Of a stretch of DNA of 64,000 nucleotides, positions 27,184-34,403 are shown piece by piece. Within the stretch, counting starts at the first letter, position 1; each line of letters begins with the position of its first letter. The DNA is taken from NCBI RefSeq assembly GCF_007860095.1, contig NZ_SJPT01000008.1:1-64000 (forward strand), given 5' to 3'. The notes under the pieces were generated by a model. The model saw only the letters and a program-made list of their open reading frames with translations, was not told where the DNA came from and searched no databases. The translations under genes and the position numbers were made by a program. This DNA is from Novipirellula galeiformis. GTDB taxonomy: Bacteria; Planctomycetota; Planctomycetia; Pirellulales; Pirellulaceae.

Positions 27184-28098
27184 GTGACCAAGGTTCTTTT
27201 CGCCACCGACGGCTCCCCCCAAGCGACAAGTTCTCTCGAATTTCTGCGTCGTCTTTCGCTGCCGCGACCGATCGACGTGGAGTTGGTATCGAATGTGTTT
27301 ATCCCGCTCAATCAGGGTGATCTAACCGACCCGTTGCTGCGGGATTTTCGCATCCACCAGGAGTCCGCCGCCGACCAATTCTTAGCGGCGGCGGAAACGT
27401 CGCTCGCGGGCTATGCCGATGTAACCGCGCGGCGTTTGTTGCATGGCGACATCGGTCACAGCATCGTGGAAGCGGCCGAGCAAAGCGATTGTGATCTGAT
27501 CGTGATGGGGGCCACCGGTCACTCAGGCATCGGGCGAATGTTGCTCGGCAGCGTTAGCGATTACGTGGCAACGCATGCCCCCTGTAGCGTGTTGATCGGG
27601 CGGCAACCGGCGCATCAAATTTCGCAAGAGGATCCGATGAAAATCACGATCGGATACAACGATGGTGCCGGTTCCGAGCAAGCGCTCGACGAGTTTCTCA
27701 AGCTCCGTTGGGACAATGCCGTGCAAATTAGCTTGTTAGGTGTCGTGGCGATTTTTCAGGGGTTCAGTCCCGATTTGATGCCGAACATCATCGAGTATCG
27801 CACCGACCAACGTGTCGCTGCGCTGCGTCATTTGAAACAGGGGCGGGAGCGATTGATCGCGCCGCCGTCGCAACTCTCGTCGGATCAAATTGCATGTGAC
27901 ATTGTCGAGACCGATCACGTGGGAAATGCGGTGACGGAGCACCTCGACGCCCATCAAAGTGATCTTGTCGTGATTGGTGATTCGCATCGCAGTCGAATCA
28001 GCCGTATGTTGCTTGGCAGCGTTTCGCGTTTTGTGTTGCAACATGCTCGGTGCAGCGTCTGGATTGCTCGCGACAAGACGGTTGCCAACGAAGCTTAA
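27184..28098 (+). CDS. tandem-domain universal stress protein
   Basis: A 304-residue cytoplasmic protein with two UspA-type domains (about 1-140 and 150-300). Domain 1 starts with VLFATDGSPQA and carries the ATP-binding loop GATGHSGIGRMLLGSVS (G-2x-G-9x-G-S). Domain 2 starts with ITIGYNDGAGSEQAL and has GDSHRSRISRMLLGSVS, where the second glycine is replaced by Arg, so it may bind nucleotide poorly. UspA proteins help survival in stress and stationary phase by an unclear mechanism. The GTG at 27184 is the start. Its stop overlaps the stop of the convergent next gene in a shared TTAA. Confidence 0.92.
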   Translation: MTKVLFATDGSPQATSSLEFLRRLSLPRPIDVELVSNVFIPLNQGDLTDPLLRDFRIHQESAADQFLAAAETSLAGYADVTARRLLHGDIGHSIVEAAEQSDCDLIVMGATGHSGIGRMLLGSVSDYVATHAPCSVLIGRQPAHQISQEDPMKITIGYNDGAGSEQALDEFLKLRWDNAVQISLLGVVAIFQGFSPDLMPNIIEYRTDQRVAALRHLKQGRERLIAPPSQLSSDQIACDIVETDHVGNAVTEHLDAHQSDLVVIGDSHRSRISRMLLGSVSRFVLQHARCSVWIARDKTVANEA

Positions 28099-29177
28099 AT
28101 GAATCGCTTCTCGCCCCACACCTGATTGCGATTGGGAGGCACCAGTCCTGGGTTGGCTGGGTTTTGGTAGAGCAGCGATTGTATTTTTTCTTCGGAACCG
28201 ATAAAGCCGCAGGATCGGTCGTAGTGCCAATCTTCGCCCTCGGGCAACCATCGATCGTCCAACGGCCAAGGATCAAACGGACAATAGCCAAGGTCCTGTT
28301 CAAGTTTGGACGAGTTCATGGTCACGTCGCCGGCGCGGGGAGGCATTGGGCCGGCTTCGACGCGCAGACAACCGTTTAACAGGTCGGGGTCATAGCCTCC
28401 GATGCGGTTGACGATTTGCCCGATCTGGTACAGCGTTAGACGTCGGGGACCGCCGGCGTGGTACAGACCCGCGAGTGGTTTTTCCAGCAAGTCTGCGAAC
28501 AACCGATTCATGCAATCGGTGTACGTGGGGGTGCGCAGTTCGTCGGTAAACAAGGTTGCCGGTTTGTTTTGTTTAAAGCGAGACGCGATCCAGTCGATAG
28601 CACCGGCGTGCTCGTTAAAGCTGATCCCCATCGGCAAGGAAATTCGCAGCACACAGGCATCGGGACGCTGCGTCAGCACGACCTGTTCGGCTTCGGCCAT
28701 CTTGGCTCCATAGACCGTCACGGGGTCGGTCGCGTCTTCTTCATCGTAGCCACCGCCGTCGCGTCCTGCGAACACCAGGTCGACCGACAAATGAATCACA
28801 CGAGCATCGTGACGCGCCGCTTGAAGGATCATATTCTCGGCGCCGACGACGTTGACGCGGTGTGCCATCTCGACATTCATTTCACACGATTTGAGTCGGC
28901 AACAGCCACCAAAGCTGAGCAGGCTACGAAAGCGATATTGGTCCCAGAGCCGAGCCACGCTGGCGGCATCCTCGGCATCACAGGCCACGATGCCGTCGCC
29001 CGAAAGCGGCCACATGCTCGATTGACGAATCCCGATCACTTGGTCGCCATAGAGGTCGCGAAAGTAGTGGAACGCATTGTATCCGGGGACGCCGGCAATC
29101 CCCGTCACCAGCATTGGCAGTGGCGGGGGGGAGACGCTGTCTGCGAAGTTTTTCGGAGCTGGGTCCACGAAATCCAT
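28095..29177 (-). CDS. RmlD-like NAD(P)-dependent sugar reductase/epimerase family protein
   Basis: A 360-residue extended short-chain dehydrogenase. The Rossmann start is MLVTGIAGVPGYNAFHYFRDL, a changed form of TGxxGxxG. Other family marks are RLKSCEMNVEMAHRVNVVGAENM, VIHLSVDLVFAGRDGGGYDE, the active-site region DPVTVYGAKMAEAEQVV (YxxxK), and LRTPTYTDCMNRLFADL. It resembles dTDP-4-dehydrorhamnose reductase (RmlD) and methionine adenosyltransferase beta-like proteins. No nucleotide-sugar genes are close, so the substrate is open. It starts at the ATG at 29177 and is divergent from the PHP gene. Confidence 0.85.
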   Translation of the reverse strand: MDFVDPAPKNFADSVSPPPLPMLVTGIAGVPGYNAFHYFRDLYGDQVIGIRQSSMWPLSGDGIVACDAEDAASVARLWDQYRFRSLLSFGGCCRLKSCEMNVEMAHRVNVVGAENMILQAARHDARVIHLSVDLVFAGRDGGGYDEEDATDPVTVYGAKMAEAEQVVLTQRPDACVLRISLPMGISFNEHAGAIDWIASRFKQNKPATLFTDELRTPTYTDCMNRLFADLLEKPLAGLYHAGGPRRLTLYQIGQIVNRIGGYDPDLLNGCLRVEAGPMPPRAGDVTMNSSKLEQDLGYCPFDPWPLDDRWLPEGEDWHYDRSCGFIGSEEKIQSLLYQNPANPGLVPPNRNQVWGEKRFI

Positions 29178-29312
29178 GTCTGATTTTTCGTCGCGCGAGT
29201 TTGATTGCAGTTACCAGGTGTGCCCTTGTCACTGGCCGGGAGCGACAAGTATGGTTGAGAAGTGTGCCGAAAAAAGGCGTCCGAGACCACCCAACATGGA
29301 AATCGACAAGCC

Positions 29313-30152
29313 GTGACCGAGCGAATTCTGTTTGAATCCCACTCCCACACCCCCCTCTGTATGCATGCCGATGGTCTGCCCAGCGAATATGCCGAGGTCG
29401 CTTGGCAGCGTGGTTTGAAGGGGATTAACGTCACCTGTCATAACCCGATGCCCAACGGCTTTTCCGCTCATGTTCGCATGCGAGAAGATCAATTCGACGA
29501 ATATGTCAACCTCGTCGAACAAACGCGTCAGCAGTGGGAAGGACGCGTTGAGGTTCGCTTGGGACTCGAGGCCGATTACTTCGAGGGGCATGAAGCCTAT
29601 GTCGAAAAACAGCTCCAATCGGCCGACTTTCAATTTGTGCTCGGTTCGGTTCACCCCCAGATCGGCGAGTTCCGCGAGCGTTATTGGAGCAGCGATGTTT
29701 TGGAGGTCCAGAAGACCTATTTTCGCTTGCTCGCTCAGTCTGCTGAGACGGGCTTATTTGACTCGCTCGCTCATCCCGATTTGGTGAAAAATTTCACCTC
29801 CGAAGCTTGGGACCTTGCCACGATCATGGATGACATTCGCAGCGCATTGGATCGCATCGCGGCGACCGGCGTGGCGATGGAGCTCAATACCTCGGGGGTC
29901 AATAAAACCATTTCGGAAATGAATCCATGCCCCGAGATGTTAGTGGAAATGCGGCAACGAAACATTCCGGTCACGATCGGTGCGGACGCCCACCAACCCG
30001 AGCGTGTCGCTGATGGGTACGAGACGGCGATGGAGTTATTGCAGCGGTGTGGCTACGAAAACATCAGCTTGTTCGCGGGGCGGAAACGCTATGAGGTTGC
30101 GATCGCCGATGCCCTGAGCAGCCTGCAAAAGCCGGCCTGCAAACCATCGTAA
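29313..30152 (+). CDS. PHP-domain phosphoesterase, histidinol-phosphatase (HisJ) like
   Basis: A 279-residue PHP-family metal hydrolase. The metal-binding motifs are FESHSHTPLCMHADG at the N-terminus, GLEADYFEG, LGSVHPQIGEF, DSLAHPDLVK and IGADAHQPERV. This order and length fit HisJ-type histidinol-phosphatases, which release phosphate in histidine synthesis. Other PHP phosphatases remain possible because no his genes are near. I chose the GTG at 29313 (VTERILFESHSHT); the ATG at 29262 would add 17 residues without similarity. A structured repeat element follows the gene. Confidence 0.87.
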   Translation: MTERILFESHSHTPLCMHADGLPSEYAEVAWQRGLKGINVTCHNPMPNGFSAHVRMREDQFDEYVNLVEQTRQQWEGRVEVRLGLEADYFEGHEAYVEKQLQSADFQFVLGSVHPQIGEFRERYWSSDVLEVQKTYFRLLAQSAETGLFDSLAHPDLVKNFTSEAWDLATIMDDIRSALDRIAATGVAMELNTSGVNKTISEMNPCPEMLVEMRQRNIPVTIGADAHQPERVADGYETAMELLQRCGYENISLFAGRKRYEVAIADALSSLQKPACKPS

Positions 30153-30264
30153 CGGCTCGCTAGCGTATCAATTAAAATTGACGTGAGATCCCAGCCGTAG
30201 GTGCGTTCGCAAGAACGCGGTCCACCGCAAGGGCGACATGAGCTAGATCAAAATTAGAAATGCT

Positions 30265-30553
30265 CTAGAGCATCTTTAGATAGGATTGTAGGGCCGGTTT
30301 CCACCTCGTCATTACCCACATCCTTGCCCTTAGTCGCGATAGCGACGACAGCAAATCGTGCTCACTGCTGTCGTCACTATCGCGACTTTGGATTGGGGCA
30401 GGGTGCGTTTCTGCGGGCTGACGCCCGCAGCTAGGTGCTTACGTCGCTAGCGCGACTGAAAATGTGGGTAAAGACGAGGTTCCCACCGGCCACCTTGTGA
30501 TGGGCCGGTAGAAACTGGCCCTACATCTCACACAAATTTTTAAGATGCTCTAG
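30265..30553. mobile_element. nested inverted-repeat element (MITE-like), non-coding
   Basis: The ends are CTAGAGCATCTT (from 30265) and AAGATGCTCTAG (to 30553), in inverted orientation. The similarity continues inward on both arms: TGTAGGGCC, a GGTTTCCACC-like stretch, CTCGTC and TTACCCACAT recur as reverse complements, with an extra ~30 bp in the right arm. Inside are a long hairpin (arms 30332-30352 and 30367-30387) and the perfect hairpin CTGCGGGCTGACGCCCGCAG (30411-30430). No gene lies inside. The element fills the gap between the convergent PHP and lipA genes. Mobility is an inference. Confidence 0.65.
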
Positions 30554-31467
30554 CCGTTCTCGGCCATGTCGCGAGCGTGATAGCTACTGCGAACGAAGGG
30601 GCCGCTGGCGACTTTCTTGAATCCCATCTTGCGGGCGATTTCGCCGAGTTCCTCAAATTCCTCAGGCGGCACGTAGCGAACCACGGGGAGGTACTTTTCG
30701 CCGGGCTGCAAGTATTGGCCGAGCGTCAAGAAGTCGACGTCATATTCGCGCAAGTCGGCCAAAGCTTCGAGCAATTCGCCGCGTTCTTCGCCGAGTCCGA
30801 GCATCAATCCGCTCTTGGTCCGCACGCTGGCATCGTATTGTTTGACGTCCCGCATCATCTGCAGCGTCCAGCGATAGTCGCTTTTGGGGCCGCGAACGCG
30901 ACGGTAGAGTCGCGGCACCGTTTCCATGTTGTGGTTAAAGACGTCCGGCCGTGCTTCGATGACGCGGGCCAAGGAAGGTTTGCAGTGGACAAAGTCGGGG
31001 GTCAAGACTTCGGTGGTCGCGCCGGTGCGTTCGCGCACGGCGACGACACAGCGATAAAAATGATCGGCCCCGCCATCGGGCAGGTCGTCGCGCGTGACGC
31101 TGGTGATGACAACGTGTTTCAGCCCTAGACGTGCCGCGGCTTCGGCCAATCGCTCGGGTTCGTCCGATTCGGGCAATTGCGGTGGACGACCGCGATGCAC
31201 GGCACAGAAACCACAGGGGCGAGTGCAAACGGCTCCCAAAATCATGAACGTCGCCGTCTGCTGGCTATAACATTCCATCCGGTTGGGGCACTTCGCATTG
31301 TCACAAACCGTTTCCAGTTTCAATTCCTCCAACAGACCGGCGGTCAGATGGTTGGAATTGCTGGGCGGGATCGGTCGTTTCAACCATCGGGGAAGGCGAC
31401 CGGAAGCACTGACTTCGGCACCTTCAGGGATTTCAGGATCGGAGACGACGGGTAATCGAAATGCCAT
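30550..31467 (-). CDS. lipA: lipoyl synthase
   Basis: A radical SAM enzyme that inserts two sulfurs into octanoyl-lysine on E2 and GcvH proteins. The auxiliary cluster ligands are CDNAKCPNRMEC and the radical SAM motif is CTRPCGFC. Later marks are TSVTRDDLPDGGADHF, HNMETVPRLYRRVRG, KSGLMLGLGE, LTLGQYLQPG and the C-terminal GPFVRSSYHARD (RSSYHA). The start at the ATG at 31467 (MAFRLPVV) gives 305 residues, near the family norm. ATGs at 31521 and 31548, and the frame opening at 31617, add sequence without similarity. It probably serves the SucB protein at 25.1 kb. It is divergent from smpB. Confidence 0.96.
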   Translation of the reverse strand: MAFRLPVVSDPEIPEGAEVSASGRLPRWLKRPIPPSNSNHLTAGLLEELKLETVCDNAKCPNRMECYSQQTATFMILGAVCTRPCGFCAVHRGRPPQLPESDEPERLAEAAARLGLKHVVITSVTRDDLPDGGADHFYRCVVAVRERTGATTEVLTPDFVHCKPSLARVIEARPDVFNHNMETVPRLYRRVRGPKSDYRWTLQMMRDVKQYDASVRTKSGLMLGLGEERGELLEALADLREYDVDFLTLGQYLQPGEKYLPVVRYVPPEEFEELGEIARKMGFKKVASGPFVRSSYHARDMAENG

Positions 31468-31668
31468 GGACGTTTGGGGATCGGGTGAATCGAATGAACC
31501 AAATAGCGTTGTCGTTCGCATTGTAGTAAACGACGGGAGGTTGGTCATCTCGGTAGACTTGATCACCGAGCCCAAAAATCCCCCATTTTCCACAAAATCG
31601 GAGTTTGCTCGCAGCAAACGAAGCCCCGCTGCGCTAACTCACTGCTTGGCGGTACAATTCGCCTCGTT

Positions 31669-32172
31669 ATGGCAAAAAACAAGAAAACCAAAAAAAAAGC
31701 TTCGGGTAAAAAATCCGAACCCACCTTCACCATTGTGACCGAAAATCGCAAAGCGAGGCATCGCTATGAGATTCTCGACTCGGTGGAGTGTGGGCTGATG
31801 TTGATGGGCAGCGAGGTCAAGTCGATGCGCGACGGAAAAATGTCGCTCGATGAGGCTTATATTCGCGTTAAAGACAACGAGTTATGGCTGATCGGCAGCG
31901 ATATTGCCCATTACAAGAACGCCGGGATGTGGAATCATGATCCCCGGCGTCCGCGCAAATTGCTCGTGCACGCGCGCGAGTTCGATAAATTCGCGGGTCG
32001 AGCCCACGAGCGCGGGCTGACGTTGATCGCATTGCGTGTTTATTTCAATGCGCGCGGGATCGCTAAATGTGTGATGGGCTTGGTCAAAGGCAAGAAGTTA
32101 CACGACAAACGCGAAACGCTGAAAAAACGTGATAGCGACCGCGGGCTGCAACGAGCGATGCGGCGCGGCTAA
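31669..32172 (+). CDS. smpB: SsrA-binding protein
   Basis: SmpB binds tmRNA and brings it to stalled ribosomes for trans-translation. At 167 residues it is near the usual length of ~160. A lysine-rich start (MAKNKKTKKKASGKKSE) precedes the OB-fold core: ENRKARHRYEILDSVECGLMLMGSEVKSMR, LDEAYIRVKDNELWL and PRRPRKLLVHAREFDK. The C-terminal basic tail is KGKKLHDKRETLKKRDSDR. The ATG at 31669 is preceded by a short AT-rich gap to lipA on the other strand. No tmRNA gene was recognised in this window. Confidence 0.97.
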   Translation: MAKNKKTKKKASGKKSEPTFTIVTENRKARHRYEILDSVECGLMLMGSEVKSMRDGKMSLDEAYIRVKDNELWLIGSDIAHYKNAGMWNHDPRRPRKLLVHAREFDKFAGRAHERGLTLIALRVYFNARGIAKCVMGLVKGKKLHDKRETLKKRDSDRGLQRAMRRG

Positions 32173-32244
32173 TCTACCTCTTCCCATGACGGCGTGAACT
32201 CGCATTCGGTTTACGTTATCAACCAGCTTTACCAACAAGAAATC

Positions 32245-32940
32245 ATGGCAAACGTGGAAAAGACGCTTCAAATCACGGATCTCGTCAAGACATTTGACCA
32301 GCCCGGTGGGGGGCGATTGACGGTCTTGGATATTCCGAAATTCGAAATCAATGCAGGCGAACAGGTCGCGTTGATTGGTCAAAGTGGGGGCGGCAAAACC
32401 ACGCTGTTGCATCTGATCGCCGGCTTGTTGACGCCTGACTCGGGGTCGATTCGTTTGGTGGGCACCGAGCTCACCAAGCTAAGCGAACAAGGCCGCGATC
32501 GTTTTCGTGCCTCCACGATTGGCTATGTGTTCCAGACGTTCAACTTATTGCCTGCGTTCACGGCGATTGAAAACGTGCGACTGGGCATGACCTTTGGCCA
32601 TGGACGTATGAATCCAAGCCGTGCCGATGAATTGCTCGCTCGCGTCGGATTAGCCGATCGTGCTCATTATCGTCCCAGCCAATTGAGCGTGGGCCAACAA
32701 CAACGTGTGGCCATCGCTCGTTCGTTGGCCGGGAAACCACGGTTGCTACTGTGTGACGAACCGACGGCGAATGTTGACCCCGTCAGCGCCGAAAACGTGC
32801 TCGATTTAATTCGCAGCTCTTGCCAAGAAGAGAACGTCGCGATGTTAATGGTCACGCATAGCATGGATGTGGCCGAGCGTTTCGATCGCATCGAAAAACT
32901 GGATCAGATCAACCAAGCGTTTTCCGCAACCGCGCACTAG
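32245..32940 (+). CDS. LolD-type ABC transporter ATP-binding protein
   Basis: A 231-residue ABC ATPase of the LolD/MacB/FtsE class. Walker A is GQSGGGKTT, the Q-loop region is YVFQTFNLLPAFTAIENV, the signature is LSVGQQQRVAIARSLAGKP, Walker B is LLLCDEPTANVD, and the switch His is VTHSMD. The ATG at 32245 (MANVEKTLQI) is preferred to the upstream frame start at 32194. The permease follows after 24 nt, so the two form an operon. Such pairs move lipoproteins, peptides or lipids, or act by mechanotransmission; the substrate is not clear here. C-terminal residues after the His are shortened. Confidence 0.94.
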   Translation: MANVEKTLQITDLVKTFDQPGGGRLTVLDIPKFEINAGEQVALIGQSGGGKTTLLHLIAGLLTPDSGSIRLVGTELTKLSEQGRDRFRASTIGYVFQTFNLLPAFTAIENVRLGMTFGHGRMNPSRADELLARVGLADRAHYRPSQLSVGQQQRVAIARSLAGKPRLLLCDEPTANVDPVSAENVLDLIRSSCQEENVAMLMVTHSMDVAERFDRIEKLDQINQAFSATAH

Positions 32941-32964
32941 AGAATTTTGGAAAGAAAAAAACGG

Positions 32965-34329
32965 ATGTCTTTGATTCAAATCGCCTGGCGTAACTTTTGC
33001 CATCGCTCTTTGTCCAGTGCTCTGACCACGCTCTCGTTAGCGCTTGGCGTGGGACTCGTGGTGCTCGTGTTGTCCATCTTCGGGATCATCAGCGAAGCGT
33101 TCACGCGGAATGCCTCGGTGGGCTACAACTTGGTTGTCGGACCGAAGGGCAGCGCGCTGCAATTAACGCTCAACAGTGTCTACTACTTGAGCCAACCGAT
33201 CGAGAATCTTCCGTTCACCGAGTACATGGAATTCTTTGGGCAACCCGAACGTGCCGAAATGGTGCGTGAATATGGTGGCGACCCGGCACTGGGCGAGCGT
33301 GATGGAATCTACGCCGATTACATGGGGGGCGGTTTTGCGATTCCTTTGGCGTTGGGAGATTACTTTGGCGAGTTTCGTGTGGTCGGCACGACTCCCGATT
33401 TCTTTGAGAAATTACGCCATGGTCCCGATGTCGACGAACCGTTTACCTTTGCTCAAGGTCGCGCGTTGACCGAATTTAGTGTCGAAAATAGTTACTTTGA
33501 AGCGGTGCTTGGCTCTCGCGTCGCCAGCGACATGGGAAAACGTGCGGGCGATGAGTTCTTTCCGACGCACGGGGATCCTGAGGGGGAAGGACACGGCCAG
33601 GGCTTTAAAATTGTGGGAGTGCTCGATCCCACCGGCACGCCCAATGACCGTGCGGCTTTTGTGAACCTCGAAGGTTTTTATTTGCTTGAAAATCACGCCA
33701 AACCGCTCGTCGGAGACGAGGTTATCGTAGAGCCGAGCGATTGGAAGCAACGTGATCCCGCTCACAAACCGTTGGTGATTCCGCAGCGTGAAGTCACATC
33801 GATTTTGATTCGCAACGGGAACTTGATGTTTGCACCGGGGATGCAAAATACGATCAACGAAGGACTTCAATCGCAAGCGGCCGCTCCGGTGGGCGAGATC
33901 GCAAAATTGATGTCGGCGATCGTGGGACCGCTCTTGAAAGCGTTGCTGGCGATCACCTTGATCACCTGTGTCGTCGCCGCGGTGGGCGTTTTGGTCGCCA
34001 TCTATAACTCGATGAACGATCGCCGCCGCGATATCGCCGTGATGCGAGCTCTCGGGGCGCGGCGAGAAACGGTGACCGCCGTGATCTTGGCTGAGAGTTT
34101 GATCATTGCCTTTGTCGGAGGAGCCCTTGGATGGTTCCTCGCTCACTTTGCAATTTGGTGCTCTAGCGGTTACATCGAGGCCCAAACCGGTGTGCAAGTC
34201 AGTCTGTTCACCACCAGTACGTATGAGGTGGCGATTTTGCCATTGGTGGTGGCGCTGGCCTTGTTCGCGGGATTCCTGCCCGCTTGGTCCGCCTATCGCA
34301 CCGACGTTGGATCGAATTTGTCGGCGTAG
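32965..34329 (+). CDS. ABC transporter permease, FtsX/MacB type
   Basis: A 454-residue membrane protein. One N-terminal helix (LSLALGVGLVVLVLSIFGII) is followed by a ~270-residue periplasmic MacB-like domain (about 45-320), then three helices in the FtsX domain (LLAITLITCVVAAVGVLVAIY, ESLIIAFVGGALGWFLAHF, ILPLVVALALFAGFLP). The coupling-helix region is MNDRRRDIAVMRALGARRETV. The ATG at 32965 is used. It partners the ATPase encoded just upstream. The topology fits MacB-like extruders or LolC/E-like proteins. A hairpin at 34353-34374 lies past the stop. Confidence 0.93.
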   Translation: MSLIQIAWRNFCHRSLSSALTTLSLALGVGLVVLVLSIFGIISEAFTRNASVGYNLVVGPKGSALQLTLNSVYYLSQPIENLPFTEYMEFFGQPERAEMVREYGGDPALGERDGIYADYMGGGFAIPLALGDYFGEFRVVGTTPDFFEKLRHGPDVDEPFTFAQGRALTEFSVENSYFEAVLGSRVASDMGKRAGDEFFPTHGDPEGEGHGQGFKIVGVLDPTGTPNDRAAFVNLEGFYLLENHAKPLVGDEVIVEPSDWKQRDPAHKPLVIPQREVTSILIRNGNLMFAPGMQNTINEGLQSQAAAPVGEIAKLMSAIVGPLLKALLAITLITCVVAAVGVLVAIYNSMNDRRRDIAVMRALGARRETVTAVILAESLIIAFVGGALGWFLAHFAIWCSSGYIEAQTGVQVSLFTTSTYEVAILPLVVALALFAGFLPAWSAYRTDVGSNLSA

Positions 34330-34352
34330 CGGGAATGCCGTTACGCAAATGC

Positions 34353-34374
34353 GCACGCCGCTCGTTCGGCGTGC
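34353..34374. terminator. bidirectional hairpin between convergent genes
   Basis: An 8-bp perfect stem (GCACGCCG/CGGCGTGC) with a 6-nt loop lies between the permease stop (34329) and the stop of the large kinase gene (34404). There is no T-run, so termination strength is uncertain. Confidence 0.55.
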
Positions 34375-34403
34375 ATCGGCTCAACTGCTTGGGCTCGACG
34401 AGT

